NCBI RefSeq assembly: GCF_020873875.1
Contig: NZ_JAHWGU010000004.1
Location: 1 to 64,000, forward strand
Reading direction: 5' to 3'
Length of the DNA stretch: 64,000 nt
Source of the DNA: Actinoplanes sp. DH11
GTDB lineage: Bacteria; Actinomycetota; Actinomycetes; Mycobacteriales; Micromonosporaceae
The translations under genes and the position numbers were made by a program. The stretch's first letter is position 1. Each line of letters opens with the position of its first letter. Below the pieces are notes generated by a model. It did no database searches and had not been told where the DNA came from. It saw only the letters and a list, made by a program, of their open reading frames with translations. Below are positions 41,445 to 50,947 of this stretch, one piece after another.

Positions 41445-43642
41445 GCCGAGATCGGGTTCTCCAGCTCGCCCGCGTAGATCAGCGAGCTCTCCTGGTCGGC
41501 GATGTTCACCATCTGGAGCGTGTTGCGCAGCTGCAGCCGGTTCAGGCAGGAGTGCGCGAAGGACTGCCGCAGCAGGTCGAGCCGACCGGCCAGGGACGGG
41601 TGGTCCTTCGCGTGCTCGCGGACGCAGTCGCCGGCGAGCGACCAGAACTCGGCCCAGGTCAGCACCCCGTCGGCGTCCAGGATCCCGGCGAGGTGCCGCA
41701 GGAACCCGTCGAAGACGTCGGTGAAGAGGGCCAGTTCCTTCAGCTCGACCGAGGTGATCATCCGGATCCGTTCGACCTCGGGCGGCAGCGGCCGGTCGCT
41801 CATCACCGCCACCTCCTCGCCGATGTCCTTCACGAACACCCGCCGCGGCACATGGCCGGTCAGCACCATGATCAGGTTTTCGCCGTGCGGCATGAACGCC
41901 AGGTCGTGCGCGAGCAGGCAGTGCACGATCGGCCGCAGATAGGCCCGGAAGTACGCCGACACCCACTCCGCCGCGCTCACCCCGGACTCCCGAATCAGGG
42001 CGGTGACCAGGGCGTTGCCGTCCCGGTCGCGGTGCAGCAGGCTGGCCATCGTGGCGAGACGCTCGCCGTCGGCGAGCTTCGGGACCGGGCTCTCGCGCCA
42101 GAGGGCGGCGAGCATCTTGGTGTACGCGCTCGGCGTGCCCGTCCGGTGGTAGGCGTCGCCGACGTAACCGGCCGCGGCCAGCTCCCGTAGCACCTGGAAA
42201 CCGCAGGCCCGCAGTTCCTCGTCGTTGTGCACCAGGTCCGCGACCCACTGGTTGATCGGCGGCGTGGCCCGCATGTACTTCGGCGACAGCCCGCGCATGA
42301 AGCCCATGTTCTGCACCGCGATCGCGGTCTTCACGTAGTGCCGGTCCGGCCGGTCGATGTTGAAGAACGTACGGATCGACTGCTGTGCCCGATAACGGTC
42401 GGTGCTCTCGTCGAGCGGGACGATCGCGCGGCGGGCCACCTCGGGCGCGAACGTGACGGCGACCTTGTGCTCCCACTGCCACGGGTGCACCGGCAGGTAC
42501 CGGTAGTCCGCCGGGTTCAGCCCCTTCGACCGCAGCTGGCGCTCGTAGTGGTCGAGCGTCTCGGCGCCGAACTCGGCCAGGTAGTGCTCGCGCTCGTCAC
42601 CGTCGTACACGAAGATGCTCTCGGTCCGCAGGACGGCCAGCCACCGCAACCGCACCGGCCGGCCCGCCTCGGGGGCGTATGCCTCATGATCTTTGAGACC
42701 GAAACCGATCCGCCCGTTGTTCGCCACGAACCCGGGGTGTCCCTCGGTCATCGCGGCCTCGACGGTCTGGAAGTCCGCGTGCACCAGCTCCTCGGCCGTC
42801 TCCCGCCGGTGGGTCACCTTCCAGGCGGTGCCGGCGAGGGTCGCGGAGATCTCCTCCAGGTACGTGCCGAGCAGTTCCTCCGGGATGCCCAGGGTCTCCC
42901 GGAGCCCGGCGATGAAGTCGAGCGCGTCGAGCGGCCCGCCGAGCGAGGCCGGGTCCACCACCCAGTGCTCCAGCGGGTACCGCCGGGCCGTGAACGTGAC
43001 GTCGCCGAACCGGTAGGTGCCGTCGCCGGTGGGCACCGGCTCGATCAGGCGCTCGTGGCTGAACTCGCCGATCGCCTTCGCGATCAGCCGCCGGTGGGCG
43101 AGTTCCATGGCGGCCGGGTTCAGGTGCGGGACGCTCATCTCGTACGCGGCCCGCGTGCAGAAGCTGAGCCGCGCCACCTTGTCGTGCAGCTGGACGTGCC
43201 GTTCCTCGACGAACCCGGCCTCGGCGTTCTTCCGGGCGATCGCCTCGTTGCGCACGTCCGGTTCGACGACCACGCGATCGACGCGGGAGTCGGCGAAGCA
43301 GAAGTCCAGCACCGCGCGCATCACCGCCGAGGTGAGCCCGGAGCGTGCCCGGGTCGGCGGCGCGACAAGCACGTGCATGCCGATGTCGCCGGGCCGCACG
43401 TCGTAGTGCTGCGCCAGCTCACTGTGCGCCGGGTCGTAGGTCTCGGCGAGGAACAGCGGCGTGCCGTCGTCGTCGGACCCGAGCCACGCGTGGTGGTGCG
43501 GGTTGGCGGCGATCTTCTGGTACTCGTCGCGCACCCGGTCCACGCTCGCGCCCTGCAGACCCCAGAAGTGCGAGCGCGGATGGGTCACCCAGGCATGCAG
43601 CAGGTCCAGATCACGGTCAAGATCAAGGGGTACGAGTCTCAC
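41441..43642 (-). CDS. desD: Fused siderophore acyltransferase-IucA/IucC synthetase (DesC-DesD)
   Basis: 733 residues. Residues 1-165 are a GNAT acyltransferase (DYDVRPGDIGMHVLVAPP-like HYDVRPGDIGMHVLV, VVEPDVRNEAIARKNAEAGF). Residues 170-733 are an NIS synthetase: HPGFVANNGRIGFGLKDHE, YLPVHPWQWEH, QQSIRTFFNIDRPDRHYVKT, MRGLSPKYM and FMPHGENLIMV bind ATP and substrate. DesC acylates N-hydroxycadaverine; DesD condenses the units into ferrioxamine-type macrocycles. In Streptomyces these are two proteins. The GTG start overlaps the desB stop. Confidence 0.9.
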   Translation of the reverse strand: MRLVPLDLDRDLDLLHAWVTHPRSHFWGLQGASVDRVRDEYQKIAANPHHHAWLGSDDDGTPLFLAETYDPAHSELAQHYDVRPGDIGMHVLVAPPTRARSGLTSAVMRAVLDFCFADSRVDRVVVEPDVRNEAIARKNAEAGFVEERHVQLHDKVARLSFCTRAAYEMSVPHLNPAAMELAHRRLIAKAIGEFSHERLIEPVPTGDGTYRFGDVTFTARRYPLEHWVVDPASLGGPLDALDFIAGLRETLGIPEELLGTYLEEISATLAGTAWKVTHRRETAEELVHADFQTVEAAMTEGHPGFVANNGRIGFGLKDHEAYAPEAGRPVRLRWLAVLRTESIFVYDGDEREHYLAEFGAETLDHYERQLRSKGLNPADYRYLPVHPWQWEHKVAVTFAPEVARRAIVPLDESTDRYRAQQSIRTFFNIDRPDRHYVKTAIAVQNMGFMRGLSPKYMRATPPINQWVADLVHNDEELRACGFQVLRELAAAGYVGDAYHRTGTPSAYTKMLAALWRESPVPKLADGERLATMASLLHRDRDGNALVTALIRESGVSAAEWVSAYFRAYLRPIVHCLLAHDLAFMPHGENLIMVLTGHVPRRVFVKDIGEEVAVMSDRPLPPEVERIRMITSVELKELALFTDVFDGFLRHLAGILDADGVLTWAEFWSLAGDCVREHAKDHPSLAGRLDLLRQSFAHSCLNRLQLRNTLQMVNIADQESSLIYAGELENPISA

Positions 43643-44925
43643 GACTTCACCAGTGCCTTGGGGATGTCGGCCTTGGGGGCGCCGAACTGCTGGAAAGCGA
43701 TGGTCTCCTCGATCGGGTAGACCTCGCGGCCGGTGATGCCCTTGAGGATCACCGAGTTGCGGTACGGGCCCATGCCGAGGTCGGGGGCGTTGACGCTGTG
43801 CGTGTGCTCCTCGGCGTTCTGCACGAACACCTCGTTGCCGGCCAGGTCGACCGCGTAGTCGACGGCGACGTCGAAGCGGCCCCGGGCGTCCCAGCGGATC
43901 CGGTCGCGCACCGGATCCAGGAAGGACGGCACCCGGGGTGCGTACCCGGTGGCCAGGATCAGGCCCTGCGTGCCGGCGGTGAACGACTGGCCCTGCTCGG
44001 CGTGGTGCAGCGCCAGGGTGTAGCGCTGCTCCGCTGCGTCCCAGATCACGTTCTCCAGGGCGGTGTTCGTGAGCAGGGTCGTCGGTACCGGCCCGCGCAG
44101 GCTCTTGGCGTAGAGCGTGTCGTAGATCGCGTCCACCAGGTCGCCGCTGATGCCCTTGTACAGGTTGCGCTGCTCGCGGCCGAGCCGGTCGCGCACGTCG
44201 AGGGGCAGCGCCTGGTGGTACCGGATGTAGTCCGGCGAGGTCATCTCCAGGGTCAGCTTCGTGTACTCCATCGGGAAGTACCGCGGTGACCGGGTGATCC
44301 AGCTCAGGTGGTAGCCGTACGTCTCGATGTCGTTCAGCAGGTCGAGATAGATCTCGGCGGCGCTCTGCCCGCTACCCACCACCGTGATCGAGTCGAGGCC
44401 CTGGAGCCGCTCCTTGTTCGGCAGGTAGTCGGCGCTGTGCAGCCACGGACCCTGGTCCACCGCAGCCGGCACCCGCGGCTCGGTGCCGATGCCGAGCACC
44501 AGCTTGCGGGCCCGGAAGGTGGCACCGGCGGTGTGCACCAGGTAGGCCTCGCCGTCGTGGGTGACGGTGTCGACCCGGGTGTTCCACCTGATCGACGGCA
44601 GCTGACCGGCGACCCATCGGCAGTACTCGTTGTACTCGGCGCGCAGCGGGTACCAGTTCTCCCGGATGTAGAACGGGTAGAGCCGGCCCACCTGCTTGAG
44701 GTAGTTGAGGAACGAGAACTTCGACGTCGGGTCGGCCATCGTGACCAGGTCGGCCAGGAACGGCACCTGGATCGTGACACCGTCCAGCATCAGGCCCGGG
44801 TGCCAGTCGAACTCGGCCCGCTGCTCCAGGAAGACACCGTCGACGTCGGGCAGGCCGGCCGTGAGCGCGGCCAGGCCGAGGTTGAACGGGCCGACGCCGA
44901 TGGCGACGAAATCGTGGGTGTGCAT
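43639..44925 (-). CDS. desB: Cadaverine/lysine N-monooxygenase
   Basis: 428 residues of the IucD/DesB flavin N-hydroxylase family. FAD site: FVAIGVGPFNLGLAALT. NADPH site: ITVVGSGQSAAEIYLDLLND. C-terminal substrate/FAD motif: GLILATGYAPRVPSFLDP. It N-hydroxylates cadaverine with O2 and NADPH. ATG 44925 overlaps the desA TGA (TGATG); longer upstream reading is antisense-like sequence in the desA 3' end. Confidence 0.93.
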   Translation of the reverse strand: MHTHDFVAIGVGPFNLGLAALTAGLPDVDGVFLEQRAEFDWHPGLMLDGVTIQVPFLADLVTMADPTSKFSFLNYLKQVGRLYPFYIRENWYPLRAEYNEYCRWVAGQLPSIRWNTRVDTVTHDGEAYLVHTAGATFRARKLVLGIGTEPRVPAAVDQGPWLHSADYLPNKERLQGLDSITVVGSGQSAAEIYLDLLNDIETYGYHLSWITRSPRYFPMEYTKLTLEMTSPDYIRYHQALPLDVRDRLGREQRNLYKGISGDLVDAIYDTLYAKSLRGPVPTTLLTNTALENVIWDAAEQRYTLALHHAEQGQSFTAGTQGLILATGYAPRVPSFLDPVRDRIRWDARGRFDVAVDYAVDLAGNEVFVQNAEEHTHSVNAPDLGMGPYRNSVILKGITGREVYPIEETIAFQQFGAPKADIPKALVKS

Positions 44926-46409
44926 CAGACCATCACCGCCGCGGTGGTGTCGCGCTGGTTCATCTCGTCCCGGCCGATCTCCCGGATCAGGTCCAGGACA
45001 CTCCGGATGTTGTCGTTCGTGGTGTTCGGGTTGAGCAGGGTGAACTTGAGCCAGTAGTGGCCGCCGACGGTGGTGCCGGCGACGATCGCCTGCCCGCCGT
45101 GGAAAAGCCGCTGGCGCATCTTCGGCATCAGTTCGTCGCACTCGGCCGGGGTCAGGCCCGCCGGGCGGAACCGGAAGAGCACGGTGCTCAGCGACGGCTC
45201 GGTGAGTGCCTCGAAGTCGTCGTCGGCGAGGATCTGGCGGTACGCCTCGTGCGCCCGGTCCACCACCGCGTCGAACATCTCGCCGATCTGCTCGGAGCCC
45301 ATCGTGCGCAGGGTCATCCAGAGTTTGAGCGCGTCGAACCGCCGCGTCGTCTGCAGGCTCTTGTCGACCTGGTTCGGCACGGTGGCGGTGCGCGGGTTGA
45401 GGTAGTCCGCGTGCACCGCGATCCGGCGCATCGTCTCCCCCCGGCGCACCACTATCGCGCTGGAGCTGACCGGCTGGAAGAAGCTCTTGTGGAAGTCCAC
45501 GGTCACCGAGTCGGCCTGTTCGATGCCGTCGAGCAGGTGCCGGCGCCGGGTGGAGACGAGCAGACCGCAGCCGTACGCGGCGTCGACGTGGAACCAGACG
45601 CCGTGCTCGGCACAGATCGCACCGACGGCGTCGACCGGGTCGATCCGGCCCAGGTCGGTGGTGCCGGCGGTGGCGACCACGGCCATCGGGATGCCGCCGT
45701 CGGCCCGTACCGCGTCGAGGGCCGCCGCCAGCGCGGCCGGGTCCATCCGGGCGTCGCCGTCGGTCGCGACCGGGACGACGGCGTCCGCGGCGAGGCCGAG
45801 GATGCCGGCGGACTTGCTGACGCTGAAGTGGCTCTCGGTGGTGGCCAGGATCCGCAGCCGCGGTATCGCGGTCTCGCGCGGCTCGGGCACGCCGGCCAGG
45901 GTCTCCTCGCGGGCGAGCAGCAGCGCCTGCAGGTTGGACTGGGTGCCGCCGCTGGTGAAGATGCCGTCCGCGTCCGGGCCGAAACCGATCCGGCCCGCGG
46001 TCCAGTCGATCAGCCGGCGCTCGATCAGGGTGCCGGTGGCGCTCTGGTCCCAGGTGTCCACGGAGGAGTTGACGGCGGAGATCAGGACCTCGGCGCTGAG
46101 GGCCGGGATGGCCACCGGGCAGTTCAGGTGCGCCACGTAGGTCGGTTCGTGGAACCAGATGGCGTTGTCCAGATAGAGCCGGGCGACCTCGTGCAAAGCG
46201 GCGCCGGTGTCACCGAGCGGGCGGTCCAGGTCGACGGCGTCCACCTGGTCCTGCAACTCGGTGACGGATGCACCGGAGTACGGCTGCCGCACCCTCTTCA
46301 CCCGGTCCGCCAGCAGCGCCGACGCGTGCCACACACTCGACGTGTACGCGTCGAGGGTGGACCCGGAGAACAGATGCGGGGACGCGAACCCCTCCAACGT
46401 GGCCTCCAC
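44925..46409 (-). CDS. desA: PLP-dependent lysine decarboxylase of siderophore synthesis
   Basis: 494 residues of the group II PLP decarboxylases (DesA/RhbB type). It makes cadaverine from lysine. PLP contacts: FTSGGTQSNLQALLLAR, WFHVDAAYGCGLLVSTRR, and the Schiff-base Lys in TVDFHKSFFQP (about residue 308). The GTG start is only 3 bp from the iron box, so translation may be leaderless or a slightly later start may be used. First gene of the siderophore operon. Confidence 0.92.
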   Translation of the reverse strand: MEATLEGFASPHLFSGSTLDAYTSSVWHASALLADRVKRVRQPYSGASVTELQDQVDAVDLDRPLGDTGAALHEVARLYLDNAIWFHEPTYVAHLNCPVAIPALSAEVLISAVNSSVDTWDQSATGTLIERRLIDWTAGRIGFGPDADGIFTSGGTQSNLQALLLAREETLAGVPEPRETAIPRLRILATTESHFSVSKSAGILGLAADAVVPVATDGDARMDPAALAAALDAVRADGGIPMAVVATAGTTDLGRIDPVDAVGAICAEHGVWFHVDAAYGCGLLVSTRRRHLLDGIEQADSVTVDFHKSFFQPVSSSAIVVRRGETMRRIAVHADYLNPRTATVPNQVDKSLQTTRRFDALKLWMTLRTMGSEQIGEMFDAVVDRAHEAYRQILADDDFEALTEPSLSTVLFRFRPAGLTPAECDELMPKMRQRLFHGGQAIVAGTTVGGHYWLKFTLLNPNTTNDNIRSVLDLIREIGRDEMNQRDTTAAVMV

Positions 46410-46412
46410 TAA

Positions 46413-46431
46413 TAAGGTAACCCTTACCTAA
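46413..46431 (-). promoter_or_regulatory. Iron box (DmdR1/IdeR-type operator)
   Basis: The minus strand reads TTAGGTAAGGGTTACCTTA, an imperfect 19-bp palindrome close to the DmdR1/IdeR consensus TTAGGTTAGGCTCACCTAA. It lies 4-22 bp upstream of the desA start, so Fe(II)-repressor binding would block initiation of the whole operon. Confidence 0.85.
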
Positions 46432-46655
46432 CTAAGCGGAGGCTAACGGGCTTGACCCACGTTGGAAACTCGATCAGGTCGTGTCGCGCGGCAGCGGCCG
46501 GCCCGCACACCCCCCGGAACGGCCGCGACCAGCGCATCGACCGCCGCAAGATTGTTCCGTGACTGAAGGGTGATTCATCCCACAATGCGGATGTGGGGCC
46601 CACCGTCGCCACGGTGGACCCCACGCGCGCGCCCGGCAGAACTCGGGCGCCGGCG

Positions 46656-48338
46656 TCAGAACGCGCTCAGAGTGATCCCGGCCGCCTGCGGGTCGCCGTC
46701 GTGCACCAGCGACTCCTGGTTCTGCACGTCGTCGAAGGCGAACGCGTACGCCTTGCCGTCGACCATGTTCCGGTGAATCTCACGGGCGTAGGCGTTTGTC
46801 ACTTCACCCTGGTAGAAGTCGCTCGCCGACCCGCTCGGCTGGGTGTCCAGCCGACCCAGCGTGGTCCGCTGCAGCGCCGCGCACAGGGTCCGGGCGATCG
46901 GGCCGACCACCTGGTCGTTGGGCGCCGCGAGTGCACCGTCGCAACCCCAGACCGCGGCCGTCGACGGCTTGGTGAAGGAGGCGACGGTCCGGCCCGACGT
47001 ATCGGTGAAGCTCAGCACGTCACCCGCGGTCCGGCCCAGGTATTTCACACCCGGCTGATCGGTGAAGGGGGTGACGGTCAGCGTCTTACCGGCATAGGCG
47101 TTCCACGCCTGCGTGATGTACGGGTCCAGATAGGAGGGGCTCATCAGGCCGGCGTCGGCGGCCTTGCCGGGGGCGAGCACCCGCAGGACCGTACCGTCGG
47201 CCGCGGTCACCACGCTCTTCGCGAAGTCCGGGTTCGCCCGGATCGCATCGATCACCTTCTGCCGGCCGCCCGGCTTCACCTCACCGGTCTCGGCGGTCGT
47301 GCCGTCCGCGCCGGTCACGCTCACCACGTGCGGCACCGCGAACATGTCGACCTGCGAGCTGTTCAGCCAAAGACCCGACGAGTTGAGGGTGAACTCGCTC
47401 CAGTCGAAGAGGATGTCGCGGTTCGGGTCGCCGCCCGCCCACGGCGCGGGCTGGACCAGGCCGTCACCGGCGAGCCGGAAGTCCAGCTTGCGGCCGAACG
47501 AGAAGTAGATCCGGCCGGACAGGTTCTCCGGGATCTGGATCGTGGTGGCCGAGTCGTCGCCCGGCCCGGCGATGGCGACGTCCGGCGCGGGCACCGGGAC
47601 GGGACCCCCGCCGGTCCAGGCCGTGAACTTGCCGGCCCGGTCCACGTAGCCCAGTTTGCCGGTGTTCAGGTCGGTGCCCAGGACGTAGACGTGCACCGGC
47701 TCGCTGCGGCCGCTGTCGTTGGTGATGGTCAGCGGCAGCAGGCCGTCGACCTTGACCGGCTTCGCCGGTGCCGTGCCGGGCTTCGTGGTCGCGGTGGCCG
47801 CCGGGCTCGGATCGGCCGGCTTCGTGGCGGCCGGCTTCGTCGCGGCCGGTGCGGTGGCCGAGGGGGCGGTGCTGGGCACGGTCGCCGGCGCCGTGGCAGG
47901 CGCGGTCGCCGGGACGGTCGTGGGTGCCGCGGTCGGCGCGGACGTGCCGCCGTCGCACGGGATGCCGTTCAGCTTGCAGCCGACCGGCCGCGCACCGGTG
48001 CCGACGAACCCGAAGGTGGCAGTGCCGCCGACCGGGACGGCACCGTTCCAGGACCGGTTCGTGAAGGTCCGGTGCGCGCCCGAAGCGGTCATCTCGGCAT
48101 CCCAGAAACTACCGATCGAGGAGCCCGCCGGCAGGTCGAATTCGACTTTCCAGGACGTCATCGCGGACGCGCCGGTATTGCTGATCGTCACCTCGTTCTG
48201 CCAGCCGCTCCCCCAGTCGGCGACCGTGCGCACGGCGGCCGTGGGCGCGGCGGCCGAGGCCGGCAGGGCGATCCAGGCAGTGCCGAGGGCGGCCGCAGCG
48301 GCCGCGGCGGCGAGGATCAGACTTCGTTTGCGGGGCAT
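46656..48338 (-). CDS. Secreted GH64 beta-1,3-glucanase with CBM2
   Basis: 560 residues. A Sec signal peptide (about 1-31, MPRKRSLILAAAAAAAALG to ASAA) precedes a CBM2 cellulose-binding module (about 35-135, SGWQNEVTISNTGASAMTSW and FGFVGTG). A Thr/Pro/Ala linker (PTTVPATAPATAPATVPS) and a GH64 domain (about 200-560) follow: LPLTITNDSGRSEPVHVYVL, IYFSFGRKLDFRL, DILFDWSEFTLNSSG with the likely catalytic Glu, and VWGCDGALAAPNDQVVGPIA. It would release oligosaccharides from beta-1,3-glucan such as fungal walls. Confidence 0.85.
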   Translation of the reverse strand: MPRKRSLILAAAAAAAALGTAWIALPASAAAPTAAVRTVADWGSGWQNEVTISNTGASAMTSWKVEFDLPAGSSIGSFWDAEMTASGAHRTFTNRSWNGAVPVGGTATFGFVGTGARPVGCKLNGIPCDGGTSAPTAAPTTVPATAPATAPATVPSTAPSATAPAATKPAATKPADPSPAATATTKPGTAPAKPVKVDGLLPLTITNDSGRSEPVHVYVLGTDLNTGKLGYVDRAGKFTAWTGGGPVPVPAPDVAIAGPGDDSATTIQIPENLSGRIYFSFGRKLDFRLAGDGLVQPAPWAGGDPNRDILFDWSEFTLNSSGLWLNSSQVDMFAVPHVVSVTGADGTTAETGEVKPGGRQKVIDAIRANPDFAKSVVTAADGTVLRVLAPGKAADAGLMSPSYLDPYITQAWNAYAGKTLTVTPFTDQPGVKYLGRTAGDVLSFTDTSGRTVASFTKPSTAAVWGCDGALAAPNDQVVGPIARTLCAALQRTTLGRLDTQPSGSASDFYQGEVTNAYAREIHRNMVDGKAYAFAFDDVQNQESLVHDGDPQAAGITLSAF

Positions 48339-48533
48339 GGGGGTGCCACCCTTCGAAGGGAACGGTCGGGGACGACCGCCATTATTCAAAGGCCCGTGCC
48401 GCAAATGCGCGCTGTTTAAGGTCGCTTTAATGTCGGATCCGGTGGACGTTTTCCGCGCCGGCCGATAACACTTTTCGCCGGTACGGCCCGGCCGGACCAC
48501 GCGGAGGCGGGCGCGGCCGGGACGGTCCGGTGG

Positions 48534-50060
48534 TCAGGCCCGGGTGAGGCGGACCGCGGACCAGGAGACGCGGGGCAGGGTCAGCGTCACCGTGCCGCCC
48601 CCGGCCGTCACCGCCCCGGTGGGCACGTCGCCGAGTGGCCGCAGCGTGACCCGGTCCGGCTCCTCCCTGGTGTTCACCGCCCGGACGTCGTCGTCGGTGA
48701 GCGTGCACGCCTCCGCCACCGCCAGGTCCGTGCCGAACGCGCTCAGGTCCACGACGAACTCGACCGGCTGCTCCTGGTCCCGGTTGACCACGAGGACCAC
48801 CACGTCGCCGGTGGCCCGATCGTGCGTGGCGACGGCGTCGATCACCGGGGCGTCGCCGTGCCGGGCGGTCCCGTACACCGGGCTCTGGATGTCCAGGCGC
48901 AGCACGTCGCCCTTGGCGAGTGCGGCGGTCCGGGCGAACGGGTGGAAGATGGTCTGCCGCCAGGCCGGGCCACCCGGCTCGGTCATGATCGGGGCGATCA
49001 CGTTCACCAGCTGCGCCTGGCAGGCCGCGGTGACCCGGTCGCTGTGCCGGAGCAGCGAGATCAGCAGGTTGCCGACCACCACGGCGTCGGCCACGGAGTA
49101 CCGGTCCTCGATGACCGGCGGGGCGACCTTCCACTCGTCGGGCAGCGGGGCGTTCTGGAAGCGGGACAGGTACCAGACGTTCCACTCGTCGAACGACAGG
49201 TTGATCTTCTTGGGGCTCTTCAGCCGGGCACCGACCGCGTCCGCCGTGGCCACGATGCTGTTCACGAAGTGGTCCATGTCCACCGCGCTGGCCAGGAAGG
49301 AACCGAGGTCGCCGTCGTGCTCCTCGTAGTAGGCGTGGCAGGACACGTAGTCGACCACGTCGTACGCGTGCTCCAGCACCGTCGACTCCCACGCGCCGAA
49401 CGTCGGCATCGACGAGCTCGAACTGCCGCACGCGACGAGCTCCAGATCCGGCTCGGCGGACCGCAGCGCCCGTGCCGTGGCGGCCGCGAGGAGCCCGTAC
49501 TCCTCGGGGGTCTTGTGCCCGGTCTGCCACGGCCCGTCCAGCTCGTTGCCGAGGCACCAGATCTTGACGCCGTAGGGCTTCTCCGCGCCGTTCGCCCGCC
49601 GCAGCTCGGAGAGGTGCGTGCCCTCCGGATGGTTGAGGTACTCGTGCACGTCGAGCGCCTCCTGCACGCCGCGGGTGCCGAGGTTGACCGCGTACATGAT
49701 CTCGACGTCGGCCTTCGCCGCCCAGGTGGCGAACTCGTCGACGCCCACCTCGTTCGTCTCGATGCTGCGCCAGGCCAGGTCCCGCCGGCGCGGTCGCCGG
49801 TCGGCCGGGCCGACACCGTCCTCCCAGCGGTACCCGGAGACGAAGTTGCCGCCGGGGTAACGCACCATCGTGACGCCCAGCTCCCGGGTCAGGGCGAGCA
49901 CGTCGGTACGGAACCCGTCCTCGTCGGCGAGCGGATGGCCCGGCTCGTAGATCCCGGTGTAGACGCAGCGACCCATGTGCTCGACGAAGGAGCCGAAGGT
50001 GCGGCGGCTGACAGGAGCCACGACGGAGTCCGGATTCAGTGCGACACGTGCATGGAGCAT
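48534..50060 (-). CDS. abfA: GH51 alpha-L-arabinofuranosidase
   Basis: 508 residues, no signal peptide, so intracellular. GH51 marks: FGSFVEHMGRCVYTGIYEPG, MVRYPGGNFVSGYRWEDG, acid/base Glu in IWCLGNELDGPWQ and nucleophile Glu in NLSFDEWNVWY. A C-terminal beta-sandwich (from about 385) completes it. It cleaves arabinofuranosyl residues from imported arabino-oligosaccharides. It is 41 bp downstream of the ABC permease and closes the operon controlled by the LacI regulator. Confidence 0.93.
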   Translation of the reverse strand: MLHARVALNPDSVVAPVSRRTFGSFVEHMGRCVYTGIYEPGHPLADEDGFRTDVLALTRELGVTMVRYPGGNFVSGYRWEDGVGPADRRPRRRDLAWRSIETNEVGVDEFATWAAKADVEIMYAVNLGTRGVQEALDVHEYLNHPEGTHLSELRRANGAEKPYGVKIWCLGNELDGPWQTGHKTPEEYGLLAAATARALRSAEPDLELVACGSSSSSMPTFGAWESTVLEHAYDVVDYVSCHAYYEEHDGDLGSFLASAVDMDHFVNSIVATADAVGARLKSPKKINLSFDEWNVWYLSRFQNAPLPDEWKVAPPVIEDRYSVADAVVVGNLLISLLRHSDRVTAACQAQLVNVIAPIMTEPGGPAWRQTIFHPFARTAALAKGDVLRLDIQSPVYGTARHGDAPVIDAVATHDRATGDVVVLVVNRDQEQPVEFVVDLSAFGTDLAVAEACTLTDDDVRAVNTREEPDRVTLRPLGDVPTGAVTAGGGTVTLTLPRVSWSAVRLTRA

Positions 50061-50101
50061 TGTGGTGTCCCTTTACCAAAGAAGAAGAGGAGATGCCGGG
50101 G

Positions 50102-50947
50102 CTACTTGACGGCGCCGATGGTCAGGCCACCGCGCCAGTACCGCTGCAACATCAGGAAAGCCAGGATCAGGGGAAGGATCGCCATCAGGGCTCCGGTCAC
50201 GATCACGTTGAACGTGGCCGCTCCGCCGTTGCCCATGATCGCGGACATGTACCAGGTCCGCAGCCCGACGGTGAGCGGATAGAGCCGGTCGTCGCTCAGC
50301 ATCACCAGGGGCAGGAAGAAGTTGTTCCAGGACGCGACCATGCTGAACAGCAGCACCGTGACCAGGGCCGGCCGCATCGCGGGCAGAGCCACACTACGGA
50401 AGATCCGGAACTCGCCGGCGCCGTCGATCCGGGCCGCCTCGAGCATCTCGTCCGGAATCGAGTCGTACACGTACACCCGCAGCAGATAGACGCCGAACGG
50501 GTTGAGCAGCGACGGCAGGATCACCGCCCAGATGGTGTCGACCAGGTTCACCTGCGACATCAGCAGGTAGGTCGGCAGCACCAGTGCCGTCGCCGGCACC
50601 ATGATCAGACCGAGGAGGAGCGCGAACAGACCGTTGCGGCCCGGGAATCGCAGCTTGGCGAAGGCGTAGCCGGCCAGCGCCGCGATCGCGGTGGCGCCGA
50701 CGCCGCTGACCACCGCGTAGAAGGCCGAGTTGCGCAGCCAGGTGAGGTAGATGCCGTTCTCCTGGTTGAACAGCAGCTTGAGGTTCTCGGTCAGGTGGAA
50801 CCCGGAGAACCAGAGCGAGCCCGTGTCGAACAGGCTGTCGTTGCTCTTGGTCGAGGCCACCAGCAGCCACCAGAACGGCAGCAGGAAGTAGACGACCATC
50901 AGGGCCATCACCACATGGGCGGCGACGCTGCCTCTCTTCAAGCTCAT
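50102..50947 (-). CDS. Sugar ABC transporter permease (MalG type)
   Basis: 281 residues, six membrane helices (first VVMALMVVYFLLPFWWLLVA). The cytoplasmic EAA loop EMLEAARIDGAGEFRIFRSV docks the ATPase, which is not encoded here and is probably a shared MsiK-type protein. It pairs with the MalF-type permease just upstream, overlapping by 4 bp. Confidence 0.92.
   Translation of the reverse strand: MSLKRGSVAAHVVMALMVVYFLLPFWWLLVASTKSNDSLFDTGSLWFSGFHLTENLKLLFNQENGIYLTWLRNSAFYAVVSGVGATAIAALAGYAFAKLRFPGRNGLFALLLGLIMVPATALVLPTYLLMSQVNLVDTIWAVILPSLLNPFGVYLLRVYVYDSIPDEMLEAARIDGAGEFRIFRSVALPAMRPALVTVLLFSMVASWNNFFLPLVMLSDDRLYPLTVGLRTWYMSAIMGNGGAATFNVIVTGALMAILPLILAFLMLQRYWRGGLTIGAVK

Noticed and set aside
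39639..42482. A 947-codon minus-strand frame spanning two siderophore genes
   Set aside because: Its first 340 codons are an out-of-frame shadow of the DesC-DesD gene; real coding starts at 41444.
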